Of a stretch of DNA of 33,515 nt, positions 23,599 through 33,003 are shown piece by piece. Positions within the stretch are counted from its first letter, which is position 1. Each line of letters starts with the position of its first letter. The notes below the pieces were generated by a model. The model saw nothing but the letters and a program-made list of their open reading frames with translations, did no database searches and was not told where the DNA came from. The DNA is from Halobacillus salinus (GTDB lineage Bacteria; Bacillota; Bacilli; Bacillales; Halobacillaceae): the NCBI RefSeq assembly GCF_004684905.1, contig NZ_SRJC01000012.1:1-33515 (forward strand). The letters are read 5' to 3'. The position numbers and the translations under genes were made by a program.

Positions 23599-24156
23599 CT
23601 ATTCCTCCTTCCCCAGAGAAAAAGTAGCGATAATTTCATATTTAGGCTTTTGCTGAGGGTGAATTTTGTATAAGTGAAATTTGGTCACACGTTGCTCCAG
23701 GCTGTGCTGGAAAATCGGAATATCCCCTCCAATTAAAGGGGACGTACCTTGCGCTCTTTTCTTCGCAATCGTCACGTGTGGACGATAGGCTCTTTTTTCT
23801 TTTGCCCAACCTAACTTCGAAGCCACTTCTTCTACCTCTTGTTTCAATATATGAATCGCTGAAGTATCCGAAACTGATGCAAAAAACACCCTTGGTTGCT
23901 TTCTATCTCCAAAACTCCCGGCAGGCCCTAATACAAGGGAAAAAGGGGACACATGATGTATATCTTGTAGTCGACTGATGAACATCTCCACTTTATCATC
24001 GGAGCATGCTCCCAAGAATTTCAGTGTAATGTGAAAGTCTTCTTTCTCCGTCCAGACTTGATAATTCATGTGCTGCTTCAATTCATCCTGCCATTCGATA
24101 AGGTGTTCTTTCACCTCTTCCTCAACAGGTATACCGATGAAATAATGGGAACTCAT
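23599..24156 (-). CDS. thpR: RNA 2',3'-cyclic phosphodiesterase / 2'-5' RNA ligase ThpR
   Basis: This 185-residue 2H phosphoesterase carries the two catalytic motifs HITLKFLG (about 44-51) and HVTIAKKR (about 125-132). Enzymes of this family open 2',3'-cyclic phosphates on RNA and can join 2'-5' ends in vitro. It is B. subtilis ytlP. The ATG lies one base after the stop of the MFS gene (TAA T ATG), with GGAAGGAG upstream. Confidence 0.92.
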   Translation of the reverse strand: MSSHYFIGIPVEEEVKEHLIEWQDELKQHMNYQVWTEKEDFHITLKFLGACSDDKVEMFISRLQDIHHVSPFSLVLGPAGSFGDRKQPRVFFASVSDTSAIHILKQEVEEVASKLGWAKEKRAYRPHVTIAKKRAQGTSPLIGGDIPIFQHSLEQRVTKFHLYKIHPQQKPKYEIIATFSLGKEE

Positions 24157-24157
24157 A

Positions 24158-25336
24158 TTACGTCGCTCCTTCCATACTTTGTCCTGACCATCGGGTGACT
24201 ACCAAAACGAGTAATACCCCAGAGAAGGTCATGAAAGAGAAAAAACCATACATGCCAGTAACACTCCATACATCAATCAATACGCCACCTATAAACGTAA
24301 AGAACGCGTTCCCCAAACCGTTGCCGACAGCTGAATATAAACCAACAGCCGTTGCACGTACATTATCGGGCGCTAATTCGCGCACAAGGATCAAAGCAGC
24401 CGGAATATATAACCCTACAGAAACACCTTGTACAATCGTAGTAGCATAAACGACTTCACTCGAGGGCTCAAAATAATAGAGGAGCCATCGACTACCGGAC
24501 ACGGAAGAACTCAGTATCAAAACACGGTACACTCCAATACGGTTGATCACTTGCTGAGCGAACTTCATAAAGGGGGCTTCGCTACCCGCAGCCAGCAAGA
24601 AAGCAACTCCTACCCCAGATAGTGTACCTCCGACAGATAAAATGAATGTCCCAAAGTAATAATTATTGGCTAATACCGGACCGAACACGAGGAAATTAGA
24701 AACCAAAAACAAGATAAAAGCCTTCCGTTTGATCAGAACCTTCATCCCTTCCCGGAAAGAAATCGAAACATGGTCCGCCCGTTTCGGGAACTGGAAGAGT
24801 GCCACTAAAGCTAGAAGCAGCCCAGTTGAGAAGAAGGTGAATATCCAATCAAGGGATCCAACCGCTTCCGTCACCCTTCCCAAAACAAACACAGCGACTG
24901 CGAATCCGATTGCTCCAAAGAGGCGGATGCTTCCATATTCTTTCCCGTGCTCCTGCACGAAGTTCAAGGACAGACTATCAGACAACGGAACAATGCCAGA
25001 TTGAAAGAGAGCAATACAAATAATCCCTATTAGTAATGTTGGAAACCATTCTAGTCCCGGATAGAAAAAGCCTAACAAGGAAGCACAGACCGAAGCGATC
25101 ATCAATAATCGCTTCGGTCTTCTTGTCACATCACTGATCATGCCCCAAATAGGCTGTACGAAAATCGTTACAAGTGGTAGTGCAGCAATTACCATCCCAA
25201 TCTGGGTGTGGCTTAAACCCTTCTCCTGCTCCAAGAATACCGATAATAATGGAAACAAAGAACCGAACGCAAAAAATGCGAAGAAATAAAAAGCCTGGAT
25301 AAACCGATACGTTTTTTCAGTTGATGAAGAAGCCAT
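24158..25336 (-). CDS. major facilitator superfamily transporter
   Basis: This 392-residue protein has twelve predicted membrane segments. The loop MISDVTRRPKRLLM between helices 2 and 3 is the MFS signature. The overall look is that of the sugar or phenylpropionate permease-like branch (MFS_1_like). The substrate is unknown. The second ATG, at 25336, is 8 nt from AAAGG and is preferred to the one at 25342. It lies between pepV and thpR in the same cluster; B. subtilis has no obvious counterpart at that site that I can name. Confidence 0.88.
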   Translation of the reverse strand: MASSSTEKTYRFIQAFYFFAFFAFGSLFPLLSVFLEQEKGLSHTQIGMVIAALPLVTIFVQPIWGMISDVTRRPKRLLMIASVCASLLGFFYPGLEWFPTLLIGIICIALFQSGIVPLSDSLSLNFVQEHGKEYGSIRLFGAIGFAVAVFVLGRVTEAVGSLDWIFTFFSTGLLLALVALFQFPKRADHVSISFREGMKVLIKRKAFILFLVSNFLVFGPVLANNYYFGTFILSVGGTLSGVGVAFLLAAGSEAPFMKFAQQVINRIGVYRVLILSSSVSGSRWLLYYFEPSSEVVYATTIVQGVSVGLYIPAALILVRELAPDNVRATAVGLYSAVGNGLGNAFFTFIGGVLIDVWSVTGMYGFFSFMTFSGVLLVLVVTRWSGQSMEGAT

Positions 25337-25355
25337 ACTCATAACCTTTCTTCTA

Positions 25356-26735
25356 TTACTTCGTTAATTCATAGATGGCTGAAGCGTAAATCTCAATAGC
25401 ACGGACCATATCTGCAATAAGCACATGTTCATCTTTCTGATGGGCTGTATCAGGGCTGTGCTTGAACATTGCACCGTAAGCGACCCCAGCAGACAGCGAC
25501 CTTGCATATGTCGCACCACCCATCGACTGGACAGTCTCTTCTTCGCCAGTGATGTCATTATAGACACGCAGCAACGTCTGAATGAAAGGATGATCTTTTT
25601 CAAGATAAAGAGATTTCAAGTGATCGTACACTTCGAACTCACCATCAACTTTATCTGCAAACTCTTCTAAGCGTCTCAGCACATTATCTTGATCGGCTGT
25701 AACTGGATAGCGCAGGTTAAGTCCCAACTTCACCTCGTACTCCTTCGTGATATGAAGCGATCCCAAGTTAACCGTTAAAGGACCAGAAACCTCATCCGAA
25801 AGGGAAAGACCTAGACCACTACCGTCCGTCTGTTCAAACCCGTGATATACCGACTTCAACGTCTCTAGTACCTGATCTGCGAGCGGAAGGGTCAGCATGA
25901 ACTTAAGTAATGAACGAATTGCATTGGTACCAAGTTCAGGCTTACTAGCATGCACGGAGTGTCCTTTCACCGTTAATTTATATTGGTTTCCTATGTTCTC
26001 GATCTCGCCTTGCAGTTCATTCTCCTGCAAGAAGTATTCAAAATCCTCGTGGAGGTCATAAGATGCAATGAGGACCGTCTGTGCTTCATCCGGAACCATA
26101 TTCAATCGATCCCCTGCTTCAAGGTTCTGAATCGACACGAGTGGATCCCCTTGTTCTTCCAACGAAAAGGAGATATACCCGTCTAACAGGCCTTTTTCTG
26201 CATGAATGACCGGGAAGGAAGCATCCGGGGTGAAACCGAGTTCCGGCATTTCTTCTTTAGAGAAATAATGGTCGATTCCCTTCCAGTCCCTCTCTTCATC
26301 CGTCCCAACAATGAGGCGGATCCTTTTGTTCGGTTCGAAGCCCTGATCCTTTAACAATTTCATTGCCATATACGCAGCCATAACAGGACCTTTATCGTCC
26401 TGTGCGCCTCTTGCGTAAAGTTTTCCATCTCTTACAGTCGGTTCAAATGGAGGAGTAGACCATCCTTTGCCGGCAGGTACTACGTCAAGGTGTCCGAGAA
26501 TACCGAGAATCTCTTCGCCTTCTCCGAATTCTATATGACCAGCATGACCATCCACATTCTTCGTTGAAAAACCATCCTGATTTCCAATCTCGAGCATCTT
26601 TTCCAACGCATCATGAACAGCTTTTCCGTAAGGATAGCTATCGTCTTCTTCATAAACAGATGGGATGGAAAGTAAACGGAACACCTTGTCCAAATACTCT
26701 TGTTCATAACGTTCGCTCAACTGTTTGATATCCAT
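25356..26735 (-). CDS. pepV: dipeptidase PepV (M20 family)
   Basis: This zinc-dependent dipeptidase cleaves many dipeptides in the cytosol. It has 459 residues, the usual PepV length. Metal ligands and catalytic residues: GHLDVVPAG (His, Asp), GAQDDKGP (bridging Asp), GTDEERDWKG (catalytic Glu pair), and HSPDTAHQKDE (C-terminal His). The lid-domain segment NLGSLHITKEYEVKLGLNLRYP is also typical. The ATG at 26735 is 10 nt from GGGG; a TTG at 26744 is too close to the ribosome site. It follows the potassium channel gene directly. Confidence 0.94.
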   Translation of the reverse strand: MDIKQLSERYEQEYLDKVFRLLSIPSVYEEDDSYPYGKAVHDALEKMLEIGNQDGFSTKNVDGHAGHIEFGEGEEILGILGHLDVVPAGKGWSTPPFEPTVRDGKLYARGAQDDKGPVMAAYMAMKLLKDQGFEPNKRIRLIVGTDEERDWKGIDHYFSKEEMPELGFTPDASFPVIHAEKGLLDGYISFSLEEQGDPLVSIQNLEAGDRLNMVPDEAQTVLIASYDLHEDFEYFLQENELQGEIENIGNQYKLTVKGHSVHASKPELGTNAIRSLLKFMLTLPLADQVLETLKSVYHGFEQTDGSGLGLSLSDEVSGPLTVNLGSLHITKEYEVKLGLNLRYPVTADQDNVLRRLEEFADKVDGEFEVYDHLKSLYLEKDHPFIQTLLRVYNDITGEEETVQSMGGATYARSLSAGVAYGAMFKHSPDTAHQKDEHVLIADMVRAIEIYASAIYELTK

Positions 26736-26740
26736 GGTAA

Positions 26741-27757
26741 TCAAGCCCCTCTCAATATTTTCTCATAGGTTTCTCGGTCACATACGGCATATAGCTCTGC
26801 TTCAGCAGGGATTTGTTCATCTAACTTGCGGTTGATCGCCAAGTCATTTCGATCCGCAATCAGCGTCGCTCCTTCATTCAGCAAGAATTCAAAAGCATCG
26901 CGGTAAGTAGCCCATTCTTGCTTGATCGGTACGTGGTAAAGGTCTTCCCCGACAGAGCGCCTGAGGAGCTGACCATAAATTTCAGAAATTCCTTTTCGAA
27001 ACGCTGACCTGACAGCCAATGAGGAGATGGTTTCATTGGAAACAATGAACTCATCCACATGGACGTGTTTGAAATTATCAATGTGTTTCTCTTCCATAAT
27101 CTCTACAATCGTGTGTACCTTCGGAGCAACCGCCTCGATGGACGACGCTATTAAGAGCGACTTACCGTCTGTCATCTGATCATTATGCAAATGGTCATCC
27201 GCAAAAATGAGCACAGCCTTCGCCCCTTTCACATTCGCGTTCTCTAACGTCTGGCTATCAGCAGCTTCTCCTTTTATGTAATGAATATTCTCACTTAATA
27301 ATGGTGCTTCTTTCAACTGATCGATGATCACGATCTCAACATCTTCCTTTGTCTCAAGCATTTCTTTAATCGCAAAATGAGCTTTTTGAGACCAGCCGAT
27401 GATAATGAAATGTCCGGAATCTTTGTACACAATATCACCCTCTACACGTTTTTTTCGGAAAATGGCAAGGCTATCTATTATTTTTCCAATTGCAACCCCA
27501 ATCAAGCCTATACCGAAGATATACAAGAAGATTGCAATGATACGTCCTGCTACTGTAGCTGGTGAATAATCACCATAGCCGACGGTCGTCACTGTCGTCA
27601 TCACCCACCAGAATCCGTCGAAAATTGTTGGGAACGTCTCATTCTCTACAAGAAAAATGAGCACGGATGACAGGATGACAAGGATTAAGCTGGCAAGAAA
27701 CAGAACCATGTTGCTGACTTTCACTAATTTCAAGAAAAATTTCCTTAAAATTAACAT
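26741..27757 (-). CDS. two-helix potassium channel with RCK (TrkA-N) domain
   Basis: This is a 338-residue protein. Membrane segments at about 15-36 and 72-95 enclose the pore with filter TTVGYGD (57-63). From residue 114 a TrkA-N/RCK domain follows (HFIIIGWSQKAHF, VIIDQ, YIKGEAADSQTLENANV). The domain order is that of B. subtilis YugO, the K+ channel of biofilm electrical signalling. The nucleotide loop reads GWSQ in place of a plain GxG pattern, as in several RCK channels. No mstX-like gene overlaps its start. GAGGAGG precedes the ATG. It is the first gene of a five-gene minus-strand cluster with pepV. Confidence 0.9.
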   Translation of the reverse strand: MLILRKFFLKLVKVSNMVLFLASLILVILSSVLIFLVENETFPTIFDGFWWVMTTVTTVGYGDYSPATVAGRIIAIFLYIFGIGLIGVAIGKIIDSLAIFRKKRVEGDIVYKDSGHFIIIGWSQKAHFAIKEMLETKEDVEIVIIDQLKEAPLLSENIHYIKGEAADSQTLENANVKGAKAVLIFADDHLHNDQMTDGKSLLIASSIEAVAPKVHTIVEIMEEKHIDNFKHVHVDEFIVSNETISSLAVRSAFRKGISEIYGQLLRRSVGEDLYHVPIKQEWATYRDAFEFLLNEGATLIADRNDLAINRKLDEQIPAEAELYAVCDRETYEKILRGA

Positions 27758-27913
27758 AAGATGACCTCCTCACTTTAATATTTCGTAAATTTGGTGAATA
27801 GTCTGTAAAATAAGAGCAATTCGGTAGCACGTTTTATGACTGTATTGTAGAATAAAGGCAACTTCGAAGTATCCGAGCACCACAATTTTCCAAGACGAAT
27901 AAGGAGTGGTTTC

Positions 27914-28132
27914 TTGAATCATCCATCTTCCCGTATGCTTAACCGCATCAAAGCTGTTTATCTTTACATTAGAAAAGTGGGAACAGTAACAACGAGCGAA
28001 TTAGCAGAAGAATTCGGTATTACCGACCGAACTATGCAAAGGGATTTAAGCATTTTGGAATATAACGGACTTGTATCGAGTCCGCATCGTGGACAGTGGA
28101 CTGTGACGGAGAAGAGAGTAAAGATTTCCTGA
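27914..28132 (+). CDS. ytzE: YtzE, small DeoR-type helix-turn-helix protein
   Basis: This 72-residue protein consists of just one winged-helix domain with the DeoR-type helix-turn-helix TTSELAEEFGITDRTMQRDLSIL (about 24-46) and a wing (SSPHRGQWTVTEK). It lacks the sugar-sensing domain of full-length DeoR regulators. The start is TTG at 27914, with AAGGAG 7 nt before it. Targets are unknown. It is convergent with rsuA, as the ytzE-ytzG neighbourhood suggests. Confidence 0.88.
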   Translation: MNHPSSRMLNRIKAVYLYIRKVGTVTTSELAEEFGITDRTMQRDLSILEYNGLVSSPHRGQWTVTEKRVKIS

Positions 28133-28147
28133 TCTTTGAAGTATATG

Positions 28148-28180
28148 GCACCCGGGTGAAACCCCGGGTGCTTTTTTTTT
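28148..28180 (+). terminator. terminator of ytzE
   Basis: A GC-rich stem GCACCCGGG / CCCGGGTGC with a loop of about 5 nt is followed by nine T residues. The T-run overlaps the rsuA stop region. Confidence 0.93.
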
Positions 28181-28898
28181 ACATATCTGTGTTGGAAAAC
28201 AAGTAATCCAGTTCCTCGTCTGTAAGCTCACGGTATTCCCCAAGCTCTAAGTCAGAATCCAGCTCTAGCGTACCCATACGGATTCGTTTGAGGTAAGTCA
28301 CCTTTTTCCCAACGGCTTCGAACATTCTTTTCACCTGATGGAACTTACCCTCTGTAATCGTAAGTTCGATTTCAGATTCCGCACCGGATTCTAGAATTAC
28401 CAACTCACCAGGCTTCGTTTCGTATCCATCGTCGAGCGTCACACCTTTAGAGAACGCCGTGACATCTTCTTCTGTTACTTCCCCGTCTATAACGGCATAG
28501 TACGTTTTACCGATATTCTTCTTAGGGGAGGTCAGCTTATGAGCAAGCTGACCATCGTTCGTAATCAACAGCAATCCCTCTGTATCTTTATCCAACCTTC
28601 CCACTGGAAATGGATTGAAGACATGGTCTTCGGGCTGTAGGATGTCAATGACAGTCGTGTCATGTGCATCCTCTGTAGCGGAAATGAGATCCCCAGGCTT
28701 ATTCATCATGAGATAAATGAATTCTCTATATTCTACTTCATCCCCCATGACCGTAACAGAATCCTCATCAGGATCGACATGTGTTTTCGGACTTCTTTCC
28801 GGATCACCATTAACACGGACATTCCCTGATTTAAGAAGGGCTTTCACTTCTTTTCTCGTTCCATATCCCATGTTCGCTAGCAATTTATCTATTCTCAC
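28179..28898 (-). CDS. rsuA: 16S rRNA pseudouridine(516) synthase RsuA
   Basis: This 239-residue enzyme makes pseudouridine 516 in 16S rRNA. The N-terminal S4 RNA-binding domain (MRIDKLLANMGYGTRKEVKALLKSG) is followed by the RsuA/RluB catalytic domain with the active-site aspartate in PVGRLDKDTEGLLL (about 104-117) and VKRMFEAVGKKVTYLKRI near the C-terminus. The start is GTG at 28898, with TTGGAGGA upstream; the overlapping ATG is followed at once by TGA. It corresponds to B. subtilis ytzG. It lies 14 nt after the murJ stop and is probably cotranscribed with murJ. Confidence 0.93.
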   Translation of the reverse strand: MRIDKLLANMGYGTRKEVKALLKSGNVRVNGDPERSPKTHVDPDEDSVTVMGDEVEYREFIYLMMNKPGDLISATEDAHDTTVIDILQPEDHVFNPFPVGRLDKDTEGLLLITNDGQLAHKLTSPKKNIGKTYYAVIDGEVTEEDVTAFSKGVTLDDGYETKPGELVILESGAESEIELTITEGKFHQVKRMFEAVGKKVTYLKRIRMGTLELDSDLELGEYRELTDEELDYLFSNTDM

Positions 28899-28912
28899 AT
28901 CTATTCCTCCAA

Positions 28913-30520
28913 TTAAAAACGGCTCAAGAATTTATCTAATACACGGATGCGACCACCAAGAACGCGCTCTAACAACGTCGTTTTGTACGTAAGCCACAAA
29001 TACGCAACTCCTCCTGCTCCGATACTGAGCATCAAAACAATCAATGCATCCAACCGGCTTTCCATAGGATTCATGAACAGACCTAAGAGTAACTTAACAC
29101 CCACCACGAACAACGCCATAACAGTCGATAGGATCAGAATAAGCAAAGTCCTCTTATAAAGCGGCTTATAGTCAAATTCAATGCTTGAGAAAATACGGAT
29201 GAAGTTCAACACGACAGCAGTTGTCACACCGAGTCCGGTTGCAAGAATCGCACCCTTAGCCCCGAACATTTGAATAAACCACCAGTTACATGCAACCTTC
29301 AGTAAGATACCCGATCCTAAGCTGATGACAGCAAAGTTCTGTTTGTTAATACCTTGTAGTATAGAAGACGTAACTGTATAAAGGGCAAGTGCTAAACCAA
29401 CCGGTGCATACCATCTTAATAATCCACCTCTAAACGCCAGTTCTTCCACTCCGTAAAAAGTGGCATAGGCTTCCATCGACACAACAGACAACCCGATTAC
29501 AGATGGAATAATCAACAACGCTACAATTTGGAGTGCTTGGTTAACTTGACGATTCAATTGATCCATCTGATTCTTCGTGAACGCTTGGGTAATTACCGGC
29601 AATAGTGCAAGGGATAAACCGATCCCGAACGTGACCGGAATCATGACAAGCTTATGACTCAAAAAGTTGATGGTAGAATAAGCGTCGTTGTAAGCAAATC
29701 CTCCAGCTTCCATTGCTTTTTTCAAAGAAAACTGATCGACAACTTGATAGAGTGGCGTAGCAATTCCTACTAAAATAAATGGTCCTGCATACGTAAACAG
29801 CTCTTTGAACATCTCTTTCGTAGACAATCCATACGTATATTCCTGTGCTTCAATCTGCCTGTCCAAGTATGGCTTTCGTTTACGCCAATACACGAACAAG
29901 ACGACACAGGATGCGAGACCACCAATAAACGCACCGAACGTCGCAAAACCGACAGCTAATTCGGTTGGCCCCTCCAAGAGTTGGATAATAATAAAGACAG
30001 CGCCTAACAAGAAAACAATCCTTGCAATCTGTTCCACGACTTGAGAGACGGCGGTCGGGGCCATCGACTCATTCCCTTGGAAGAAACCGCGGGTAATACT
30101 CATAGGCGGTATAATAAGTAAAGCAAAACTGACCATTTGAATAACTAGTGTCGCATCCTCTATTAGAGGTGATCCACTTCCGACAGTCCAAGTAGCTACT
30201 GCTCCTGCTGAGAAAAACAGAATAAGAAACGCAATAAACCCTGTGATCGACATCAGAATCATTCCGGCTTTCAACATGTTCCGTCCAGTCTGATAATCAC
30301 CTAGTGAATTGTACTTGGAGACAAACTTCGAAACGGCGACAGGAATTCCCATACTAGATAGACTTAAAAGAATGCTGTATGGTGTATATCCGTAAGCAAA
30401 CAAGTCGGTCCCCTGAGGCCCCACCATATTTTCAAACGGTACCGTGTAAATCATACCTAGAAACTTTGATAAGAAAGTTCCTGCCGTCAACAATAAGGTT
30501 CCTTTTAAAATCTTCGACAT
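28913..30520 (-). CDS. murJ: lipid II flippase MurJ (YtgP)
   Basis: This is a 535-residue polytopic protein of the MVF/polysaccharide export superfamily with about fourteen membrane segments and the opening MSKILKGTLLLTAGTFLSKFLGMIYTVPF. In B. subtilis YtgP was shown to be MurJ, which flips lipid II across the membrane for peptidoglycan synthesis, with Amj as a backup. SpoVB is a close paralogue, but the neighbours rsuA and ytfP identify this copy as YtgP. GAAGGTGA precedes the ATG. It is divergent from ytfP. Confidence 0.9.
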   Translation of the reverse strand: MSKILKGTLLLTAGTFLSKFLGMIYTVPFENMVGPQGTDLFAYGYTPYSILLSLSSMGIPVAVSKFVSKYNSLGDYQTGRNMLKAGMILMSITGFIAFLILFFSAGAVATWTVGSGSPLIEDATLVIQMVSFALLIIPPMSITRGFFQGNESMAPTAVSQVVEQIARIVFLLGAVFIIIQLLEGPTELAVGFATFGAFIGGLASCVVLFVYWRKRKPYLDRQIEAQEYTYGLSTKEMFKELFTYAGPFILVGIATPLYQVVDQFSLKKAMEAGGFAYNDAYSTINFLSHKLVMIPVTFGIGLSLALLPVITQAFTKNQMDQLNRQVNQALQIVALLIIPSVIGLSVVSMEAYATFYGVEELAFRGGLLRWYAPVGLALALYTVTSSILQGINKQNFAVISLGSGILLKVACNWWFIQMFGAKGAILATGLGVTTAVVLNFIRIFSSIEFDYKPLYKRTLLILILSTVMALFVVGVKLLLGLFMNPMESRLDALIVLMLSIGAGGVAYLWLTYKTTLLERVLGGRIRVLDKFLSRF

Positions 30521-30624
30521 ATTTATTTATTCACCTTCAATTTAATTGTAGAATCGACCTCATCTATTTTATCATAGATAAAGGGTAAACAAAGATAGAA
30601 CGGAAAAAAGAAAGGAAGTACATC

Positions 30625-31884
30625 ATGACCTATCATGTAACTGTCATCGGAGGAGGGCCCTCCGGCCTGATGGCTGCCATCGCAGCAGCAGAGCAAGGTG
30701 TAGAAACCCTCCTGATCGATAAAGGAAAAAAACTCGGAACAAAACTGGCTATCTCAGGCGGTGGACGCTGTAATGTTACCAACCGACTCCCTGAAGAAGA
30801 AGTCATCAGGCACATTCCAGGGAATGGGAAATTCCTATACAGCCCGTTTTCTGTATTTAACAACTACGATATTATTGATTTTTTCGAAGGATTAGGAGTA
30901 GCCTTGAAAGAAGAAGACCATGGCCGTATGTTCCCAGTAAGTAATAAAGCGAAGGATGTCGTACAAGCTCTCTTGAATCAACTCGACCATTTGGGCGTAG
31001 AGGTACGGAAGTCAACTCCCGTCGAGGCGATTGACTACGGCGAAGATCAACACACTATCATCCTCAAATCCGGCGAAAAAATCCAGACGAATGCTATTGT
31101 ACTGGCAGTTGGCGGAAAAGCTGTCCCTCATACCGGAAGTACAGGAGACGGCTATGCGTGGGCTAAAAAAGCAGGCCACACCATCACAGAGTTATTCCCA
31201 ACAGAAGTACCTCTCATCTCGAATGACCCTTTCATCAAGAAGAAAGTGCTCCAAGGCCTTTCGTTAAGAGATGTAGATGTTTCAGTCCTCAATCAAAAAA
31301 GTAGAAAAATAGTTACCCATCGTATGGACATGCTGTTCACCCACTTCGGCCTATCTGGTCCTGCCATCCTGCGTTGCTCCCAATACGTGGTTAAGGAGTT
31401 CATGAAGGGGCATAGACCAGTCACCATGGAAATAGACTGCTTGCCAGATGAGAAGCAGCAAGAACTGTACCAGCGTTTGCAAAAAGAGTCCAAGGACCAA
31501 GCGAAAAAAGCGTTCCGAAATGTTGTCAAAGGCATTGTGCCAGAGCGCCTACTCGATTATGTACTCGAATTAGTAGCCATTTCCCACGAGGAGAAAGCTG
31601 CTAACATATCAAATGCTAAACTACACGACTTCGTCCAATATTTGAAACAGTTTAATGTTCAAATTCATGACAGTCAACCGATTGAGAAAGCCTTTGTCAC
31701 AGGTGGTGGTGTATCGATTAAAGAAATCGTTCCAAACACTATGCAGTCCAAACGAATGAATGGTTTATATTTCTGTGGAGAAATTTTGGACATTCATGGC
31801 TACACGGGTGGATATAATATTACATCGGCTATGGTAACAGGACGTGTTGCAGGTATGCATGCGGCTTGGGAATCCATGGGGTAA
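30625..31884 (+). CDS. ytfP: YtfP, FAD-dependent oxidoreductase of the HI0933/BaiN family
   Basis: This 419-residue flavoprotein has the FAD Rossmann motif [15 protein letters not shown] (6-20), the family signature [13 protein letters not shown] (about 46-58), the second glycine motif [17 protein letters not shown] (about 161-177), and the end [14 protein letters not shown]. Members include BaiN, which reduces bile acid intermediates, but the substrate of YtfP is unknown. AAAGGAAG precedes the ATG. Its neighbour murJ is divergent, and the GNAT gene follows after 10 nt. Confidence 0.92.
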   Translation: MTYHVTVIGGGPSGLMAAIAAAEQGVETLLIDKGKKLGTKLAISGGGRCNVTNRLPEEEVIRHIPGNGKFLYSPFSVFNNYDIIDFFEGLGVALKEEDHGRMFPVSNKAKDVVQALLNQLDHLGVEVRKSTPVEAIDYGEDQHTIILKSGEKIQTNAIVLAVGGKAVPHTGSTGDGYAWAKKAGHTITELFPTEVPLISNDPFIKKKVLQGLSLRDVDVSVLNQKSRKIVTHRMDMLFTHFGLSGPAILRCSQYVVKEFMKGHRPVTMEIDCLPDEKQQELYQRLQKESKDQAKKAFRNVVKGIVPERLLDYVLELVAISHEEKAANISNAKLHDFVQYLKQFNVQIHDSQPIEKAFVTGGGVSIKEIVPNTMQSKRMNGLYFCGEILDIHGYTGGYNITSAMVTGRVAGMHAAWESMG

Positions 31885-31894
31885 GGAGGGAAAG

Positions 31895-32338
31895 ATGGAA
31901 GTCAAATTAATTCAACCGAGCGAAGCACTTCCTCTTAGACATGAAATATTGCGACCTAACCAATCACTAGAAGACTGTAAGTATCCGAAAGATTACGAAG
32001 AAGAAAGTTTTCATCTTGGAGTATTTGTAGAAGATCACCTCATTTGTGTAGGTTCCTTCTATCTAGAAGATCACTCAGATGTGCCGGATGGAAAAGTATA
32101 TCGACTTCGAGGAATGGCTACTTGGCCCGAATACCGTGGGCAGGGTGCTGGAACACATCTTGTATCGAAAGCAGAAGAGATTCTCAGCAATAGAAACGCC
32201 GATATCTTATGGTGTAATGCCAGAACAAGTGCCCAAGGCTACTACGACAGACTTGGTTTTAAACAAGCAGGCGATGTATTCGACCTCCCGCCAATTGGCC
32301 CTCATGTAGTCTCATATAAAGAAATCGAGAAGCCCTAG
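31895..32338 (+). CDS. GNAT family N-acetyltransferase
   Basis: This 147-residue acetyltransferase has the acetyl-CoA loop in LRGMATWPEYRGQGAGTHLV (about 68-87, RGQGAG as the pyrophosphate loop) and the end TSAQGYYDRLGFKQAGDVFDLP typical of small GNAT enzymes. The substrate is unknown. The start is the ATG at 31895, 4 nt after GGAGGGAAA; the frame reaches back into ytfP. It is probably cotranscribed with ytfP. Confidence 0.88.
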   Translation: MEVKLIQPSEALPLRHEILRPNQSLEDCKYPKDYEEESFHLGVFVEDHLICVGSFYLEDHSDVPDGKVYRLRGMATWPEYRGQGAGTHLVSKAEEILSNRNADILWCNARTSAQGYYDRLGFKQAGDVFDLPPIGPHVVSYKEIEKP

Positions 32339-32353
32339 AGGCTTCTCGATTTT
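32324..32353. terminator. bidirectional terminator between the GNAT gene and the orphan pair
   Basis: The 11 bp perfect stem ATCGAGAAGCC / GGCTTCTCGAT with a 5 nt loop is followed by TTTCT on plus and by TTCTTTATA on minus. It overlaps both stop codons. Confidence 0.85.
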
Positions 32354-32637
32354 CTATGCTGATATTCTCTTTCTCGACCTAATGCTTCATTGATTAAAGT
32401 CTGCATTTGTTCTCGATCATCCGTTGTAACTTCAGGGTCATCAAGCTGCCAATCTAAGGTGTACAAAATGTAGTATCTGCGTATTCGTCGAAAGTAAAAA
32501 GTGGAATTAGGGAATTTATCGAAATATCCTCTAACCATTTTTCTCCTAGAATAGCTCCAACGTACAAGTTCTATAACGATCCCTCCGAACGTATATTCGC
32601 AATATATTATAACCGGAAATTCAAGGTCCTTCAACAT
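32335..32637 (-). CDS. unrecognised 100-residue protein (second gene of the orphan pair)
   Basis: With the ATG at 32637 this gives 100 residues. The N-terminal half is hydrophobic and aromatic (FPVIIYCEYTFGGIVIEL); the middle is basic (SYSRRKMVRGYF, FYFRRIRRYYILY); the end is charged and helical (DDREQMQTLINEALGREREYQHRK). I do not recognise it. The ATG begins 4 nt past the stop of the upstream membrane gene, so translational coupling is likely; the ribosome site is weak. A longer frame from 32706 is out of phase with the upstream gene and is rejected as a start. Confidence 0.6.
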   Translation of the reverse strand: MLKDLEFPVIIYCEYTFGGIVIELVRWSYSRRKMVRGYFDKFPNSTFYFRRIRRYYILYTLDWQLDDPEVTTDDREQMQTLINEALGREREYQHRKSRSL

Positions 32638-32641
32638 GAAT

Positions 32642-32947
32642 CTACCAAATAAACACCAGTCCCAAATAAGCGAATAAAACACTGCTTGCCAGATACAGAT
32701 ATCCATAAATCTTGAGAGGTTGATAGATATTAGTTATCCCGAAAACACCGACACTTGCAAGCCATAGGATAATGGCGATGAAAGCGACGTGCTGCAGCAT
32801 AGATATATCTTCGCGTAACGATGCAAGATAGAATCCAATAGGAATGAGCACAATCATCATTGCATACTTCCAATTCCAATATGTATCTCTTTTCCTTTCA
32901 AGCTTTACCAAATTGATCACCCATCCATTTGTATAATAAATTTCCAT
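32642..32947 (-). CDS. unrecognised small membrane protein (first gene of the orphan pair)
   Basis: This is a protein of about 90-110 residues with three membrane segments (MMIVLIPIGFYLASL, MLQHVAFIAIILWLASVGVFGI, KIYGYLYLASSVLFAYLGLVFI). The start is uncertain: the frame opens at 32974, there is an ATG at 32947 (used here), and a TTG at about 32908 has the best-placed site (GGGTGATC). I do not recognise the family. It is the first gene downstream of the 5S terminator, about 100 nt away, and may rely on rrn read-through or on a promoter that I could not define. Confidence 0.6.
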   Translation of the reverse strand: MEIYYTNGWVINLVKLERKRDTYWNWKYAMMIVLIPIGFYLASLREDISMLQHVAFIAIILWLASVGVFGITNIYQPLKIYGYLYLASSVLFAYLGLVFIW

Positions 32948-33003
32948 TCCCCTCGAACTTGCTGTATAAACCATTGAATCCTACTCTTTCTATGTAAAAT
33001 CCG

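Noticed and set aside
32638-32706. Extension of the second orphan gene to 32706
   Set aside because: It overlaps the membrane gene in another frame; the ATG at 32637 just past the upstream stop is more likely.
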